From NCBI RefSeq assembly GCF_039543245.1, contig NZ_BAABJJ010000034.1, positions 62,001 to 126,000 of the forward strand: a DNA stretch of 64,000 bases, in the 5' to 3' direction. This stretch comes from Algibacter_G agarivorans (GTDB taxonomy: Bacteria > Bacteroidota > Bacteroidia > Flavobacteriales > Flavobacteriaceae). Below the pieces are notes generated by a model. It saw only the letters and a list, made by a program, of their open reading frames with translations. It searched no databases and had not been told where the DNA came from. The position numbers and the translations under genes are program-made. Each line of letters opens with the position of its first letter. The stretch's first letter is position 1. This document shows positions 35,017 through 43,831 of this stretch, one piece after another.

Positions 35017-35649
35017 TTATGAGATTCCTTCCAGATAGCTATCGGGATTCACAGGAATGACAATTTCTACTTCAGCGTTTGGATTAAACAAATATAACCT
35101 TCCTGTTTTAACCTCAACACATTCAAAACGTTTTACACGTTTTTGTCCCATTTTAAACACCTTTCCATTATATAATTCAAAAACACTTCCTATGGGCACT
35201 TCAAAAATATAGGTTTTATCGTTAGGTTCGTCAAATTGTTTTAATGCAAAGGTTAAATTAACATCGGTATCACTACTGGCTTTAGGGTTTTTAAAGTGTT
35301 TTGCTAAAAGAGGCAATAGACTATTAGGAAATATCTCGGGATTTAAAAACGGTAACATTAAATGCTGAAACGTTCTTTTCCATTCTATCCCATGTGGCTT
35401 AATAAATCTTCCGTAAATTTCATAAGCTTCAAAATGCGCTATTTCATGAATTAATGTGATTAGAAATCTGTATTCATTTAAATTCGAATTTATAGTTATT
35501 TGATGCTTCCCGTTTGGCAAACGCATATAATCCCCATGACGCGTTTTACGTTCATTTTTAACTTTTACCAACAAATTATCCTGTTCTAATAGATTTAAAA
35601 CTTGAGATATAGCTGATGACGGAATGTAATTTTGAATTTGGTTTAGCAT
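35017..35649 (-). CDS. SprT-like zinc-binding domain protein
   Basis: A 210-residue protein with the metalloprotease-like motif HEIAH at 68-72 (LITLIHEIAHFEAYE) and a further conserved HGIEWKRTFQHLM, as in SprT/Spartan-type proteins. Family members cleave DNA-protein crosslinks in eukaryotes; the bacterial role is unproven. The final codons (NPDSYLEGIS) are encoded by a dispersed palindromic repeat (35023-35061), so the C-terminus looks acquired. It starts 15 bp after the GH2 gene, in the same run. Confidence 0.85.
   Translation of the reverse strand: MLNQIQNYIPSSAISQVLNLLEQDNLLVKVKNERKTRHGDYMRLPNGKHQITINSNLNEYRFLITLIHEIAHFEAYEIYGRFIKPHGIEWKRTFQHLMLPFLNPEIFPNSLLPLLAKHFKNPKASSDTDVNLTFALKQFDEPNDKTYIFEVPIGSVFELYNGKVFKMGQKRVKRFECVEVKTGRLYLFNPNAEVEIVIPVNPDSYLEGIS
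35023..35061. repeat. Dispersed hairpin repeat overlapping the SprT-like gene 3' end
   Basis: GATTCCT and AGGAATGAC flank a palindrome AGATAGCTATC. It combines the ends of the 11348/12254 repeat with the centre of the 14627 palindrome and encodes the last residues of the SprT-like protein. Confidence 0.65.
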
Positions 35650-35664
35650 TGAATATTAAAACGA

Positions 35665-38286
35665 TTACTTAACTTGTATTGAAATTTCATTAGAAATTAA
35701 ACTACCCGATTTGGCTGAAATTTTAATCGAACCCTTATTATAAGTAGATTGCACAATACCAAGTGCTCTCCCGTTATGGGTTTTTATATGATTTGCCTTT
35801 GGGTGCTGCACACTATACTCCCAGCCATTATCTACTGCAATTAGATTTCCATTACCTTTAATTTCAAATTGCACATCGGTATCTTCATTTGGAATTCTAA
35901 TGCCATTTTCATCTAAAAGCGTTACTTCAATATGAGCCACATCGCTATGGTTTGGATTCATTTCTTTTTTGTCGGATTCTATATTAATTTGTGCAAGTTT
36001 TCCAGCAGTTTTCAAACTATATTCATCCACTTTTTTGCCATTGTTATACCCAACAATTTTTAATTCCCCAGCTTGAAAAGGCACCAACCATTTTATAACA
36101 TGGCCTTTGTTATCTTTCACCTTTTGTTTGCCTAATGAAGTTCCGTTTAAAAAAAGTTCGGATTCATCACAATTTGCATACCCCTGAACTACAATGTCTT
36201 CGCCTTGTTTATAATTCCAAGAATCTTCAATATCATACCATGTCCAACGGCGCAACCAATTGGTTCGCATTTCTAAAGTAAAACCTTTGTCTTTATCATA
36301 TTTATATTCAGAAACAGAACGTGGTGCTGTACCTATATAAACTTTAGGGTCATCCTTCCATAAACATTCATAAAAATGACCACGTGGCATTTTAAAACAG
36401 GCAAAATCAAAGAAAGACAAATTTAATCCCTTTCTAGGAAATGGTCCAGATTCACCCATATAGGCAATTCCTGTCCATGTAAAAATACCAGCAACAAAAT
36501 CTCTATCGTCTATAGCTTTCCACTCTTCCCAGGTGCCATTGTTTTCAGACCCTAAAATTTTTAAATCGGGATATTCTTTGTGTGCCCCATCATATTCTGG
36601 AGCTCTATAATTAAACCCTAACACATCTACAGCATCTGCATAACCACTAACATTAGCTATAACAGGCAAAACACTCCCTACAGTAACAGCTCTTGTGGTG
36701 TCCATCTCTTTGGTCCATTTTGATAATAGATTTGCGATAACAGCTAGCGAATCTACCTCTGGTTTTACACTTTCAAAAGCGGCCTTATTCACTTCATAAT
36801 CATAATTAGGTATATGCTCATAATATTTCACATTGCCGTTTACTTTTTTATATGCTTGCGTGTAATAAGGAAATGTCCATTCAATTTCATTGCCAATACT
36901 CCACATGATAATGGATGGGTGGTTTTTATCCCGACGGATACAATCCTGTAAATCTTGTTTTGCCCATTCGTTAAAATAGGACGCATAACCATCCGTAAAA
37001 GATTCAGGCGCATCGTTAGAACCTAATTCTGTTGTGTGCTTGTCTTTCTCTTTGTTCCATTCATCAAAAAATTCGGCATCTACTAATAGTCCCAATTCAT
37101 CACATAGATCCAAAAACTCAGGAGCATATGGATTGTGGGCGGTTCGGACTGCATTACAACCAATACTTTTTAATTTCAATAAACGTCTCCTCCAAACATC
37201 AACAGGAACAGCAGCACCTACCGCACCAGCATCATGATGCAGATTCACGCCTTTTATCTTCACTTGTTTACCATTTAGAAGAAAACCTTTATTAGCAGTA
37301 AATTCAGCAGTACGAATACCGAATGTTTCAGAAACTTCATCTAACCCAATATCATTACTAATAATTTGAATTTTAGCCGTATAAATATTTGGTGTTTCCA
37401 AATCCCATAACTGTGGATTTTTTAAAACGATTTCTGAATTTATTTTTGATTCATCTTTAATCGTTAATTCTTCAGAAGATTGGCCAACTAATCTACCATC
37501 AGGAGATAAAATTTGAGTTTTCACTTTAATAGTTTCTTCTTGGTTTAAAGTGGATTTTAAATCGATATTAAGAGAAACTGTTGCCTCATTTTTATTAATC
37601 TCAGATGTTGTAATTGTAACACCCCAAGTAGGCACATGAATGGCGTTGCGCTTTACCAATCTCACATTTCTATAAATACCAGAACCTGTGTACCATCTAG
37701 AATCTACATAGTTGGAATGGTCTACACGAACGGCAATAATATTTTCTTTATCGAAATGAAGGTAAGGTGTAAGGTCATAATCAAAACTGATATAGCCATT
37801 GGGTCTGAATCCTAAAAAATGCCCGTTAATCCAAACTTCAGAACGTGTATAAACTCCATCAAATTCTATAGAAATATGTTTACCCTTATCAGTTTCATTT
37901 AAAGAGAATGATTTTCTGTACCAGCCAACACCTCCTGGAACAAACCCTGTGCTACTGGCAGTTTTTCTAAATTCGTTAACTCGAACAGCAGATATTCCCG
38001 ATGGTAAATTATTATTGTTTGCCGAGGTCTCTGCATTAGTATCCAAATCTGCTTTAACTGCTAATGGTGGTGTAAAACCTTGTTCTATACTCCAATCATG
38101 TGGTAAATGTAGGTTCGACCAACCTTCATCTTTAAAATCCAAATTTTCGGCATTTTCAATATCGCCAAGTTTAAATTTCCAATCGCTGTTAAAATTGTTG
38201 GTTCTATCAAACTTTAATTCTTGTTGGTTAGCACAAGAAAAATTTAGGATTAATGCTAGTACTATAATAGTATTTAATCTGTTCAT
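35665..38286 (-). CDS. Glycoside hydrolase family 2 beta-galactosidase, lipoprotein
   Basis: An 873-residue GH2 enzyme with a lipoprotein signal (MNRLNTIIVLALILNFSC), so attached to the envelope. Order: sugar-binding jelly roll (about 25-215; GVGWYRKSF, YTRSEVWINGHFLG), immunoglobulin-like domain (215-330), TIM barrel (330-640; general acid/base Glu in SIGNEIEW, nucleophile Glu in LGSENNGTW), then two C-terminal beta domains (DUF4982-like and a further Ig-like domain). It cleaves beta-galactosides or related glycans released in polysaccharide use; the exact sugar is not readable. No SusC/SusD pair is nearby, so it is not in a classical PUL. It is preceded by the HAD gene with a 9-bp gap. Confidence 0.9.
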   Translation of the reverse strand: MNRLNTIIVLALILNFSCANQQELKFDRTNNFNSDWKFKLGDIENAENLDFKDEGWSNLHLPHDWSIEQGFTPPLAVKADLDTNAETSANNNNLPSGISAVRVNEFRKTASSTGFVPGGVGWYRKSFSLNETDKGKHISIEFDGVYTRSEVWINGHFLGFRPNGYISFDYDLTPYLHFDKENIIAVRVDHSNYVDSRWYTGSGIYRNVRLVKRNAIHVPTWGVTITTSEINKNEATVSLNIDLKSTLNQEETIKVKTQILSPDGRLVGQSSEELTIKDESKINSEIVLKNPQLWDLETPNIYTAKIQIISNDIGLDEVSETFGIRTAEFTANKGFLLNGKQVKIKGVNLHHDAGAVGAAVPVDVWRRRLLKLKSIGCNAVRTAHNPYAPEFLDLCDELGLLVDAEFFDEWNKEKDKHTTELGSNDAPESFTDGYASYFNEWAKQDLQDCIRRDKNHPSIIMWSIGNEIEWTFPYYTQAYKKVNGNVKYYEHIPNYDYEVNKAAFESVKPEVDSLAVIANLLSKWTKEMDTTRAVTVGSVLPVIANVSGYADAVDVLGFNYRAPEYDGAHKEYPDLKILGSENNGTWEEWKAIDDRDFVAGIFTWTGIAYMGESGPFPRKGLNLSFFDFACFKMPRGHFYECLWKDDPKVYIGTAPRSVSEYKYDKDKGFTLEMRTNWLRRWTWYDIEDSWNYKQGEDIVVQGYANCDESELFLNGTSLGKQKVKDNKGHVIKWLVPFQAGELKIVGYNNGKKVDEYSLKTAGKLAQINIESDKKEMNPNHSDVAHIEVTLLDENGIRIPNEDTDVQFEIKGNGNLIAVDNGWEYSVQHPKANHIKTHNGRALGIVQSTYNKGSIKISAKSGSLISNEISIQVK

Positions 38287-38295
38287 TTTCGTGAG

Positions 38296-38931
38296 TTATA
38301 TTAAATTTAAAAGCTGTGACATTTTACTAAATGTTTTGGTTGCCTCATTTTTTAATTCATCTTTATAATCGTGCTCGGTATATCCAAAAACATCAAAACC
38401 TCCCAATTTTGCAGCCCTTACTCCAGATACACTATCTTCTACAACCAAACATTCTTGGGGTTTAAAACCCATGGTTTTGGCTGCCCACAAAAATATATCG
38501 GGTTCTGGTTTCCATTTCTGAATGGCATAACAGCTAAAAATATGTCCTTCAAAAAAAGGCAATAAACCTGTAACGTCTAGATTTAATCTAATTTTATTTT
38601 CTGGTCCGCTTGATGCCACACAAAAAGGGATTTTTAAATTTTCAACAACATCTTTAATGCCTTTTATGGGTTGGATTTTTTCCCGAAAAGTCTCGAACGT
38701 GTTGATGCGGTAATCTTGCTCAAAATTAATAGGTAGAGGCTTGTCTATCCGTTTTGAAATAAGTTCCATACATAAGTTAAATGCTTTTCCTTTTAAACTA
38801 ATCAAAGATGCCTCAAAATCCATATTCGCGCCTAAATTATTAGCCATATCGACTAAAACCCCTATGGCTATAGATTCACTATCAATTAAAACACCATCGC
38901 AATCAAAAATAATACACTTGTATTTTCTCAT
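38296..38931 (-). CDS. HAD-superfamily phosphatase, beta-phosphoglucomutase-like
   Basis: A 211-residue HAD hydrolase. Motif I DCDGVLIDS has the nucleophile D10 and acid/base D12; motif II CVASSG, motif III Lys in KWKPEPD, and motif IV VVEDSVSGV are intact. The alpha-helical cap after motif I is type C1, as in beta-phosphoglucomutase and small sugar or riboflavin phosphatases. Adjacent to a GH2 gene, a sugar phosphate is a fair guess for the substrate, but this is inference. Spacing is 3 bp to the SDR gene and 9 bp to the GH2 gene. Confidence 0.88.
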   Translation of the reverse strand: MRKYKCIIFDCDGVLIDSESIAIGVLVDMANNLGANMDFEASLISLKGKAFNLCMELISKRIDKPLPINFEQDYRINTFETFREKIQPIKGIKDVVENLKIPFCVASSGPENKIRLNLDVTGLLPFFEGHIFSCYAIQKWKPEPDIFLWAAKTMGFKPQECLVVEDSVSGVRAAKLGGFDVFGYTEHDYKDELKNEATKTFSKMSQLLNLI

Positions 38932-38934
38932 AAA

Positions 38935-39618
38935 TTATGGAGTAGAATTAGATACTTGTAACAGTTTGCCATTATAATACTTATTTCCGCTAAGCGAGAA
39001 ATCAAAGATATACTCCGCCATTTCTAAAGCTGTAGTTGGTGCTTGATACCCTGGAAAAGCTTCTTCTAACATTTCGGTTTGTACGGCACCTAATGCTAAA
39101 ACATTGAATGAAATTCCAGATGTTTTATATTCTTCAGCCAATAATTCAGTTAGCGTAATTACGGCTGCCTTACTGGAGCTATAAGCCGCTAATCCTGGAA
39201 ACTTCATGCTACCTTGAACACCACCCATAGAGCTTATGGTAACCACGTGGCTTTCTTTTCTCATGAACGGCAACACCACTCTTGTTAGTTCGGCAACACC
39301 AAAAACATTGGTTTTATAAACATTTCCGAAATCTTCCATGGAAGTTTCTGAAAACGGTTTATTTATCAAAGCCCCTGCATTATTAATCAATATATCTACG
39401 TGTTCCCAATCGCTATCTATAAAATTATCAACTTTTTTATAAGCTTCATTATCATTCAAATCAAAAGGAAATGCTGTAACATTATCTAATTTTAAATTTT
39501 GAATCGGTTTTTCATTCCGCGAAAGCGCTAAAACTTGATGTCCGGCTTTGGCAAATAGTTGTACTAACTCAAACCCAATACCTCGGCTTGTACCTGTTAT
39601 AATTATGTTCTTACTCAT
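38935..39618 (-). CDS. Short-chain dehydrogenase/reductase
   Basis: A 227-residue classical SDR: cofactor loop TGTSRGIG (8-15), NNAG (79-82), catalytic S129/S130, Y146 and K150 in YSSSK. The Arg after the first glycine region (ALSRNE) favours NADP(H). Substrate unknown. Its ATG shares bases with the M28 peptidase stop codon, so the two are translationally coupled; the HAD gene follows after 3 bp. Confidence 0.92.
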   Translation of the reverse strand: MSKNIIITGTSRGIGFELVQLFAKAGHQVLALSRNEKPIQNLKLDNVTAFPFDLNDNEAYKKVDNFIDSDWEHVDILINNAGALINKPFSETSMEDFGNVYKTNVFGVAELTRVVLPFMRKESHVVTISSMGGVQGSMKFPGLAAYSSSKAAVITLTELLAEEYKTSGISFNVLALGAVQTEMLEEAFPGYQAPTTALEMAEYIFDFSLSGNKYYNGKLLQVSNSTP

Positions 39619-40562
39619 TAGTTTAATTTAATTTCCTTAGTGGGTGTATTACTCATTTTTTCTATTGCTGGAATAATTTTATTAATTAAACGTTGCATAA
39701 ATTTAAAATCTAATTTATCAATTTCATCATCAACATGGTGGTAAAAATCAAAATTAGTCATATCACAGGAGGAAATAGTTTGACACGGCACATTAAATTC
39801 AGTATAAAATGGATAATTATCAGAACGCTTGAACAAACTGTACTTTAGAGCTATTTCAGATTTCCCTATCAGGTTTGATTCCGTATAGGCATTTATCTTT
39901 TTCGCCATATTGGACATATCATAACCTGACACAAATACCTCATAACCTCTATCTTTAAAAGGCACACCTATCATTTCAAAATTAACCATCGTATAGAGAT
40001 TTAAATTATCACCCTTTAATCGTTTGGACAAATGTTTTGAACCTAACAGTCCTTTTTCTTCAGCCGAAAATAAGGTAAACATAATACTGCGTTTATTATT
40101 CTTTTTATCTGCAAAATATTTTGCCATGGCTATTACAGCACTTGTCCCTGTGGCATTATCATTTGCACCGTTTGCAATAACATCGCCATTAACCATTTTT
40201 ACTGTTCCTATATGATCGTAATGCGCACCAAGAATAACGAACTCATTTTTTAAATTTGGGTCGTTGCCTTCTATATAACCTATCACATTATAACCGATAA
40301 CTTCTTTTACATTAAAGCTATCTCTATAGGTTTCAAAATAAGGTTTTATGTTGTTTTCCTTGAATATATTTTCAATAAAAACAGCTGCTTTTTCAATACC
40401 CTTGCTTCCTGTGTTTCTACCTTCCAATCCATCTGAAGCCAAATATTCTAAACTCGATTTTACCTCATTTTCACTTACTTCAATTGTTTTAATACTGTGA
40501 TCCATTGTGGATTTGCACCCCAGAATGACTAATAAAATGAAAGCGTAAAATATTTTATTCAT
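39618..40562 (-). CDS. M28-family aminopeptidase, lipoprotein
   Basis: A 314-residue zinc peptidase with a lipobox (LVILGC, Cys16). Metal ligands are visible at H114 and D116 in GAHYDHIG, D135 in GANDNATG, and Glu pair in FSAEEKGLLGS, with a late His in FDFYHHVDDE. It would trim peptides in the periplasm or at the surface. It is the first gene of the minus-strand run; TATCTTTA at 40582-40589 (7 of 8 to the -7 consensus) may be its promoter. Confidence 0.92.
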   Translation of the reverse strand: MNKIFYAFILLVILGCKSTMDHSIKTIEVSENEVKSSLEYLASDGLEGRNTGSKGIEKAAVFIENIFKENNIKPYFETYRDSFNVKEVIGYNVIGYIEGNDPNLKNEFVILGAHYDHIGTVKMVNGDVIANGANDNATGTSAVIAMAKYFADKKNNKRSIMFTLFSAEEKGLLGSKHLSKRLKGDNLNLYTMVNFEMIGVPFKDRGYEVFVSGYDMSNMAKKINAYTESNLIGKSEIALKYSLFKRSDNYPFYTEFNVPCQTISSCDMTNFDFYHHVDDEIDKLDFKFMQRLINKIIPAIEKMSNTPTKEIKLN

Positions 40563-40707
40563 ACAAGATTTTATTTGTGCTTAAAGATAAAAAACTCATA
40601 GAAACCATTCTACTTTTAACTCTTGTTTAAATAACAACAATTTAAAGACCTATTTTTCAACTTGCATAACCCGTTAAAAATGACTAATTTGTATTAAAAT
40701 AAATACC

Positions 40708-41814
40708 ATGCCAATATATTTAGACCTCCATGAAATGCCTGACGGAGTTACTGCAGAACATGTTGCAGAAATGCATCAAGCTGATTTAAAAATTGAACAT
40801 GAATTTAATTGTCGTGGATTAACATATTGGTGTGACGAAAAAAGACAAACAGCTTTCTGCTTGATAGAAGCCCCAAACAAACAAGCTCTTAAAGATTTAC
40901 ATGCTCAGGCTCATGGGGATGTACCTCTGCGTATAATTGAAGTAGACGACACCATAGTAGAATCGTTTTTGGGCAGAATAGAAGACCCTGAAAAATCAAA
41001 AAACACTAAGCTAAACATTATAAACGACCCTGCTTTTAGAGTTTTAATGGTCATAGAAACGAGTAATTATTTAAATCGGCTTGAAGCAAATCAATTTACC
41101 ATCTTTGCTCAAAAATTTCATAACAATGTATCTAAAACCTTAAAAAAATTGAATGGTCGTGTAGTAAAAAAAGATAATAACTCGTATTTAGCTTCCTTTA
41201 AATCTGTAACAGATGCCGTTTTATGTGCTTTAAAAATTCAGTTTCAATTCAAATATGTTACGCCTAAGTTCGATCCCTCTACGCGTAAACTAAATATTGC
41301 TTTAAGCTCTGGTGTTCCAGTAACTAATAAAGAAAATATATTTGAAGAAACCATTACTTTAGCTACACGCATGTGTGATATTGTTAAGGAGCAAGTAGTA
41401 ATTACTACTGAAGTAAAATTATTATACGAAAGCGAAAACAGGAATGCTACTATTGATGACAAAATGATTAAAATACTGAAACCAAATGAAGAAAAGTTTC
41501 TAACACAGTTAATTGATTTTGTAGAACAGGTATGGAACAAACCTAACTTTAAAGTGAATGACTTTAGTAAGGCGCTAGGTTTAAGCAAATCGCAACTTTA
41601 TAGAAAACTAACCAAATTAACTGGGCAATCACCAAATAATTTTTTAAAAGAATTCCGGTTGCACAGAGCTCTGAGCCTATTGCATAAGCAACATGGTAAC
41701 ATTTCTGAAATTGCTTTTGAAACAGGTTTTAATAGCGCTGCCTATTTCTCAAAATGTTTTCTTGATAAATATGGCATTCTACCTTCTAAATATATTCAAC
41801 AACATATAGCTTAA
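40708..41814 (+). CDS. DUF4242 - nucleotide-cyclase-like - AraC-type regulator
   Basis: A 368-residue protein of three parts. Residues 1-85 match DUF4242 (MPIYLDLHEMPDGVTAEHVAEMH, then YWCDEKRQTAFCLIEAP), a small ferredoxin-like fold related to nickel-binding proteins. Residues about 110-235 resemble a class III nucleotide cyclase or GGDEF-like fold (FTIFAQKFHNNVSKTLKKLNG, then FKSVTDAVLCALKIQ and LNIALSSGVPV), but catalytic Asp residues are not evident. Residues 265-365 are an AraC/XylS DNA-binding domain with two HTH motifs (DFSKALGLSKSQLYRK and ISEIAFETGFNSAAYFSKCF). A one-component sensor is the likely role. It precedes the haemoglobin and oxidoreductase genes on the same strand and is their probable regulator. 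Confidence 0.8.
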   Translation: MPIYLDLHEMPDGVTAEHVAEMHQADLKIEHEFNCRGLTYWCDEKRQTAFCLIEAPNKQALKDLHAQAHGDVPLRIIEVDDTIVESFLGRIEDPEKSKNTKLNIINDPAFRVLMVIETSNYLNRLEANQFTIFAQKFHNNVSKTLKKLNGRVVKKDNNSYLASFKSVTDAVLCALKIQFQFKYVTPKFDPSTRKLNIALSSGVPVTNKENIFEETITLATRMCDIVKEQVVITTEVKLLYESENRNATIDDKMIKILKPNEEKFLTQLIDFVEQVWNKPNFKVNDFSKALGLSKSQLYRKLTKLTGQSPNNFLKEFRLHRALSLLHKQHGNISEIAFETGFNSAAYFSKCFLDKYGILPSKYIQQHIA

Positions 41815-41904
41815 AAACATCTCCAATCTACACCACTTTTCCCCTATGGTTCAAAATTCTACTTTTTTGAATTAAATGTCGAGGTGCCTTCATTTTGCTA
41901 TTCA

Positions 41905-41912
41905 TAGTTTTG
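41905..41912 (+). promoter_or_regulatory. -7 box of the truncated-haemoglobin operon
   Basis: TAGTTTTG, an exact TAnnTTTG match 24 bp before the ATG at 41937 and inside the longer frame from 41895, which supports the ATG at 41937. There is no good -33 element, in line with activator dependence. Confidence 0.5.
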
Positions 41913-41936
41913 ACATATAACCAATACTATAACATT

Positions 41937-42311
41937 ATGAGTAAAACACTTTTTGAACGATTAGGAGGCAGAAATGGCATATCGAAGATCGTTGATGACA
42001 CCGTTAGTGAACACATGACAAACCCAAATGTAAACGCTCGTTTTTTACCCTTTTTAGAAAGACCAGAACACTTAGCCATTATTAAACAACATACGGTTGA
42101 CTTTTTTGTAACTGGTAGTGGAGGACCTAATGTTTACAAAGGAAAAGATATGGTAACAGCGCATACAGGAATGAATATTAGCCCTGCTGAATATATGCAT
42201 GTCATGGATGATATTGTTACAGCTTTAGACAAAAACGCCATTAATGAAGACACAAAAAAAGATGTACTAGCAATTTTATGGTCTTTAAAAGGCATGATAA
42301 TAGCTAAATAA
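41937..42311 (+). CDS. Group 1 truncated haemoglobin
   Basis: A 124-residue haem protein of the trHbN class (LFERLGGRNGISKIVDD start, then RFLPFL and VTAHTGMNISPAEYMHVMDD). Proximal His is H76. The B10 position, normally Tyr in this group, appears to be non-aromatic (VDDTVSEHM), so the distal pocket is unusual. Roles in the family include NO or O2 handling. It starts at ATG 41937 (the upstream in-frame start overlaps the promoter) and is followed after 25 bp by the FAD oxidoreductase, with which it likely forms an operon; it might supply electrons or oxygen to, or protect, that enzyme. Confidence 0.88.
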   Translation: MSKTLFERLGGRNGISKIVDDTVSEHMTNPNVNARFLPFLERPEHLAIIKQHTVDFFVTGSGGPNVYKGKDMVTAHTGMNISPAEYMHVMDDIVTALDKNAINEDTKKDVLAILWSLKGMIIAK

Positions 42312-42336
42312 TTTAAACCAATTAAAACAAAAAATC

Positions 42337-43728
42337 ATGACAACATTAGTAAAAGACTTAGACCCCAAGTTGATTGAAGAACTAGCATTAAAACTAAGAG
42401 GTGAACTTATAATGCCATCTGATGAGAATTACAATGAAACCAGAAAAGTGTATAATGGCATGATAAATAAACACCCAGGACTTTTTGCTATGTGTGTTGA
42501 TGTTGCCGATGTTATAGCTTCTGTGAATTTTGGAAGAGAAAACAATCTACTAATTGCCATTAGAGGAGGCGGACACAATGGGGGTGGTTTAGGATTGTGT
42601 AATGATGGTTTAGTTATCGATTTATCTGGATTAAAATTTGTTCGCGTAGACACTTCCAACAATACAGTACGTGTTGGCGGAGGCAATCTTTGGGGTGAAG
42701 TTGATCATGCCACTCATCCTTTTGGGCTAGCTGTTCCGGCAGGAATAATTTCAACCACAGGTGTTGGAGGACTAACACTGGGCGGTGGTGTTGGGCATTT
42801 ATCTCGAAAACACGGCTTGACTATTGACAATCTTTTAGAAGCTGACATGGTTTTGGCAGATGGTTCTTTTGCAACCGTAAATGCTAACCAAAACTCAGAT
42901 TTATTTTGGGCAATTCGTGGTGGAGGAGGAAACTTTGGTATTATAACTTCTTTTAAATTTCAGGCACATCCTATAAAAACAGTAATTGGAGGACCTACGT
43001 TATGGCCTATAGAAAGAACTGAAGAAATCATGGCATGGTATCATTCATTTATTCATAATGCTCCAGATGAATTAAATGGATTTATTGCCACTATGGTTAT
43101 CCCAGGTCCTCCTTTCCCTGATTTTTTACATAGGAACAAGTATTGCGGAATTGTGTGGTGCTATACTGGCAACCAAGAAGAATTCGACAAATTAATAAAG
43201 CCTGCCATGGACTTAGAACCCATTTTTGCACACGTAGGCGAAATGCCCTATCCATCAATTCAAACTTTATTTGATGGTTTGTTACCACATGGATTACAAT
43301 GGTACTGGAGAGCTGACTTTTTTAATGAACTAGGTCCAGAAGTAAGAGCTGAACACTTAAATTTTGGATCTAAGATACCAACACCTCTTTCTCAAATGCA
43401 TTTATACCCAATTAGTGGGGCAGCTGGCAGAGTTGGAGCTACAGATACACCTTGGGCGTATCGTGATGCCAAATATGCAGGTGTGATAGTAGGTGTGGAT
43501 GCAGACCCCGAAAATGCAGATACAATCACCAATTGGTGTAAAGATTATTGGGAAGCACTACACCCTTATTCTTCCGGAGGCGCTTATTCGAACTTCATGA
43601 TGGATGAAGGACAAGAACGTGTAAAAGCAAGTTACAAGCATAATTATGACAGGTTAACAAAAATTAAAGCAAAATACGACCCTAACAATCTATTTAGAGT
43701 CAATCAGAATATAAAACCAAGGAAATAA
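42337..43728 (+). CDS. FAD-linked oxidoreductase of the BBE/PCMH family
   Basis: A 463-residue flavoprotein. The PCMH-type FAD domain covers about 50-220 with IRGGGHNGGG (H80 is the predicted 8-alpha covalent FAD site) and TTGVGGLTLGGGVGHLSR. The second covalent site found in berberine-bridge enzymes is a Cys before VGG; here it is Thr, so attachment is single. The C-terminal BBE motif (YSNFMMDEG to YDPNNLFRVNQNIKP) is present. No signal peptide. Such enzymes oxidise alcohols, sugars or amines with O2, producing H2O2. The substrate is unknown. It ends inside a perfect palindrome and is followed by a terminator. Confidence 0.9.
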   Translation: MTTLVKDLDPKLIEELALKLRGELIMPSDENYNETRKVYNGMINKHPGLFAMCVDVADVIASVNFGRENNLLIAIRGGGHNGGGLGLCNDGLVIDLSGLKFVRVDTSNNTVRVGGGNLWGEVDHATHPFGLAVPAGIISTTGVGGLTLGGGVGHLSRKHGLTIDNLLEADMVLADGSFATVNANQNSDLFWAIRGGGGNFGIITSFKFQAHPIKTVIGGPTLWPIERTEEIMAWYHSFIHNAPDELNGFIATMVIPGPPFPDFLHRNKYCGIVWCYTGNQEEFDKLIKPAMDLEPIFAHVGEMPYPSIQTLFDGLLPHGLQWYWRADFFNELGPEVRAEHLNFGSKIPTPLSQMHLYPISGAAGRVGATDTPWAYRDAKYAGVIVGVDADPENADTITNWCKDYWEALHPYSSGGAYSNFMMDEGQERVKASYKHNYDRLTKIKAKYDPNNLFRVNQNIKPRK

Positions 43729-43742
43729 TATTATTTCCTTGG
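43717..43742. repeat. Perfect 26-bp palindrome across the oxidoreductase stop codon
   Basis: Half-site CCAAGGAAATAAT followed by its exact reverse complement; it includes the last three codons and the TAA stop. Could form an mRNA hairpin next to the terminator at 43747 or be a protein-binding site. Confidence 0.7.
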
Positions 43743-43746
43743 CTAA

Positions 43747-43780
43747 AAAAAACCTGTTTCAAATTAATGAAACAGGTTTT
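43747..43780. terminator. Bidirectional rho-independent terminator
   Basis: AAAACCTGTTTCA and TGAAACAGGTTTT flank a short AT loop, with A- and T-runs on both sides, between the convergent oxidoreductase and pdhC genes. Confidence 0.85.
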
Positions 43781-43831
43781 AAATATTATAGATTCTGAAT
43801 CTAGTTCAGAATATCAATTAATTACTACGCA

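Noticed and set aside
32340..40562. Polysaccharide utilisation locus around the GH2 enzyme
   Set aside because: No susC/susD pair or sensor gene; neighbours are an M28 peptidase, SDR, HAD, SprT-like, manC and DUF389.
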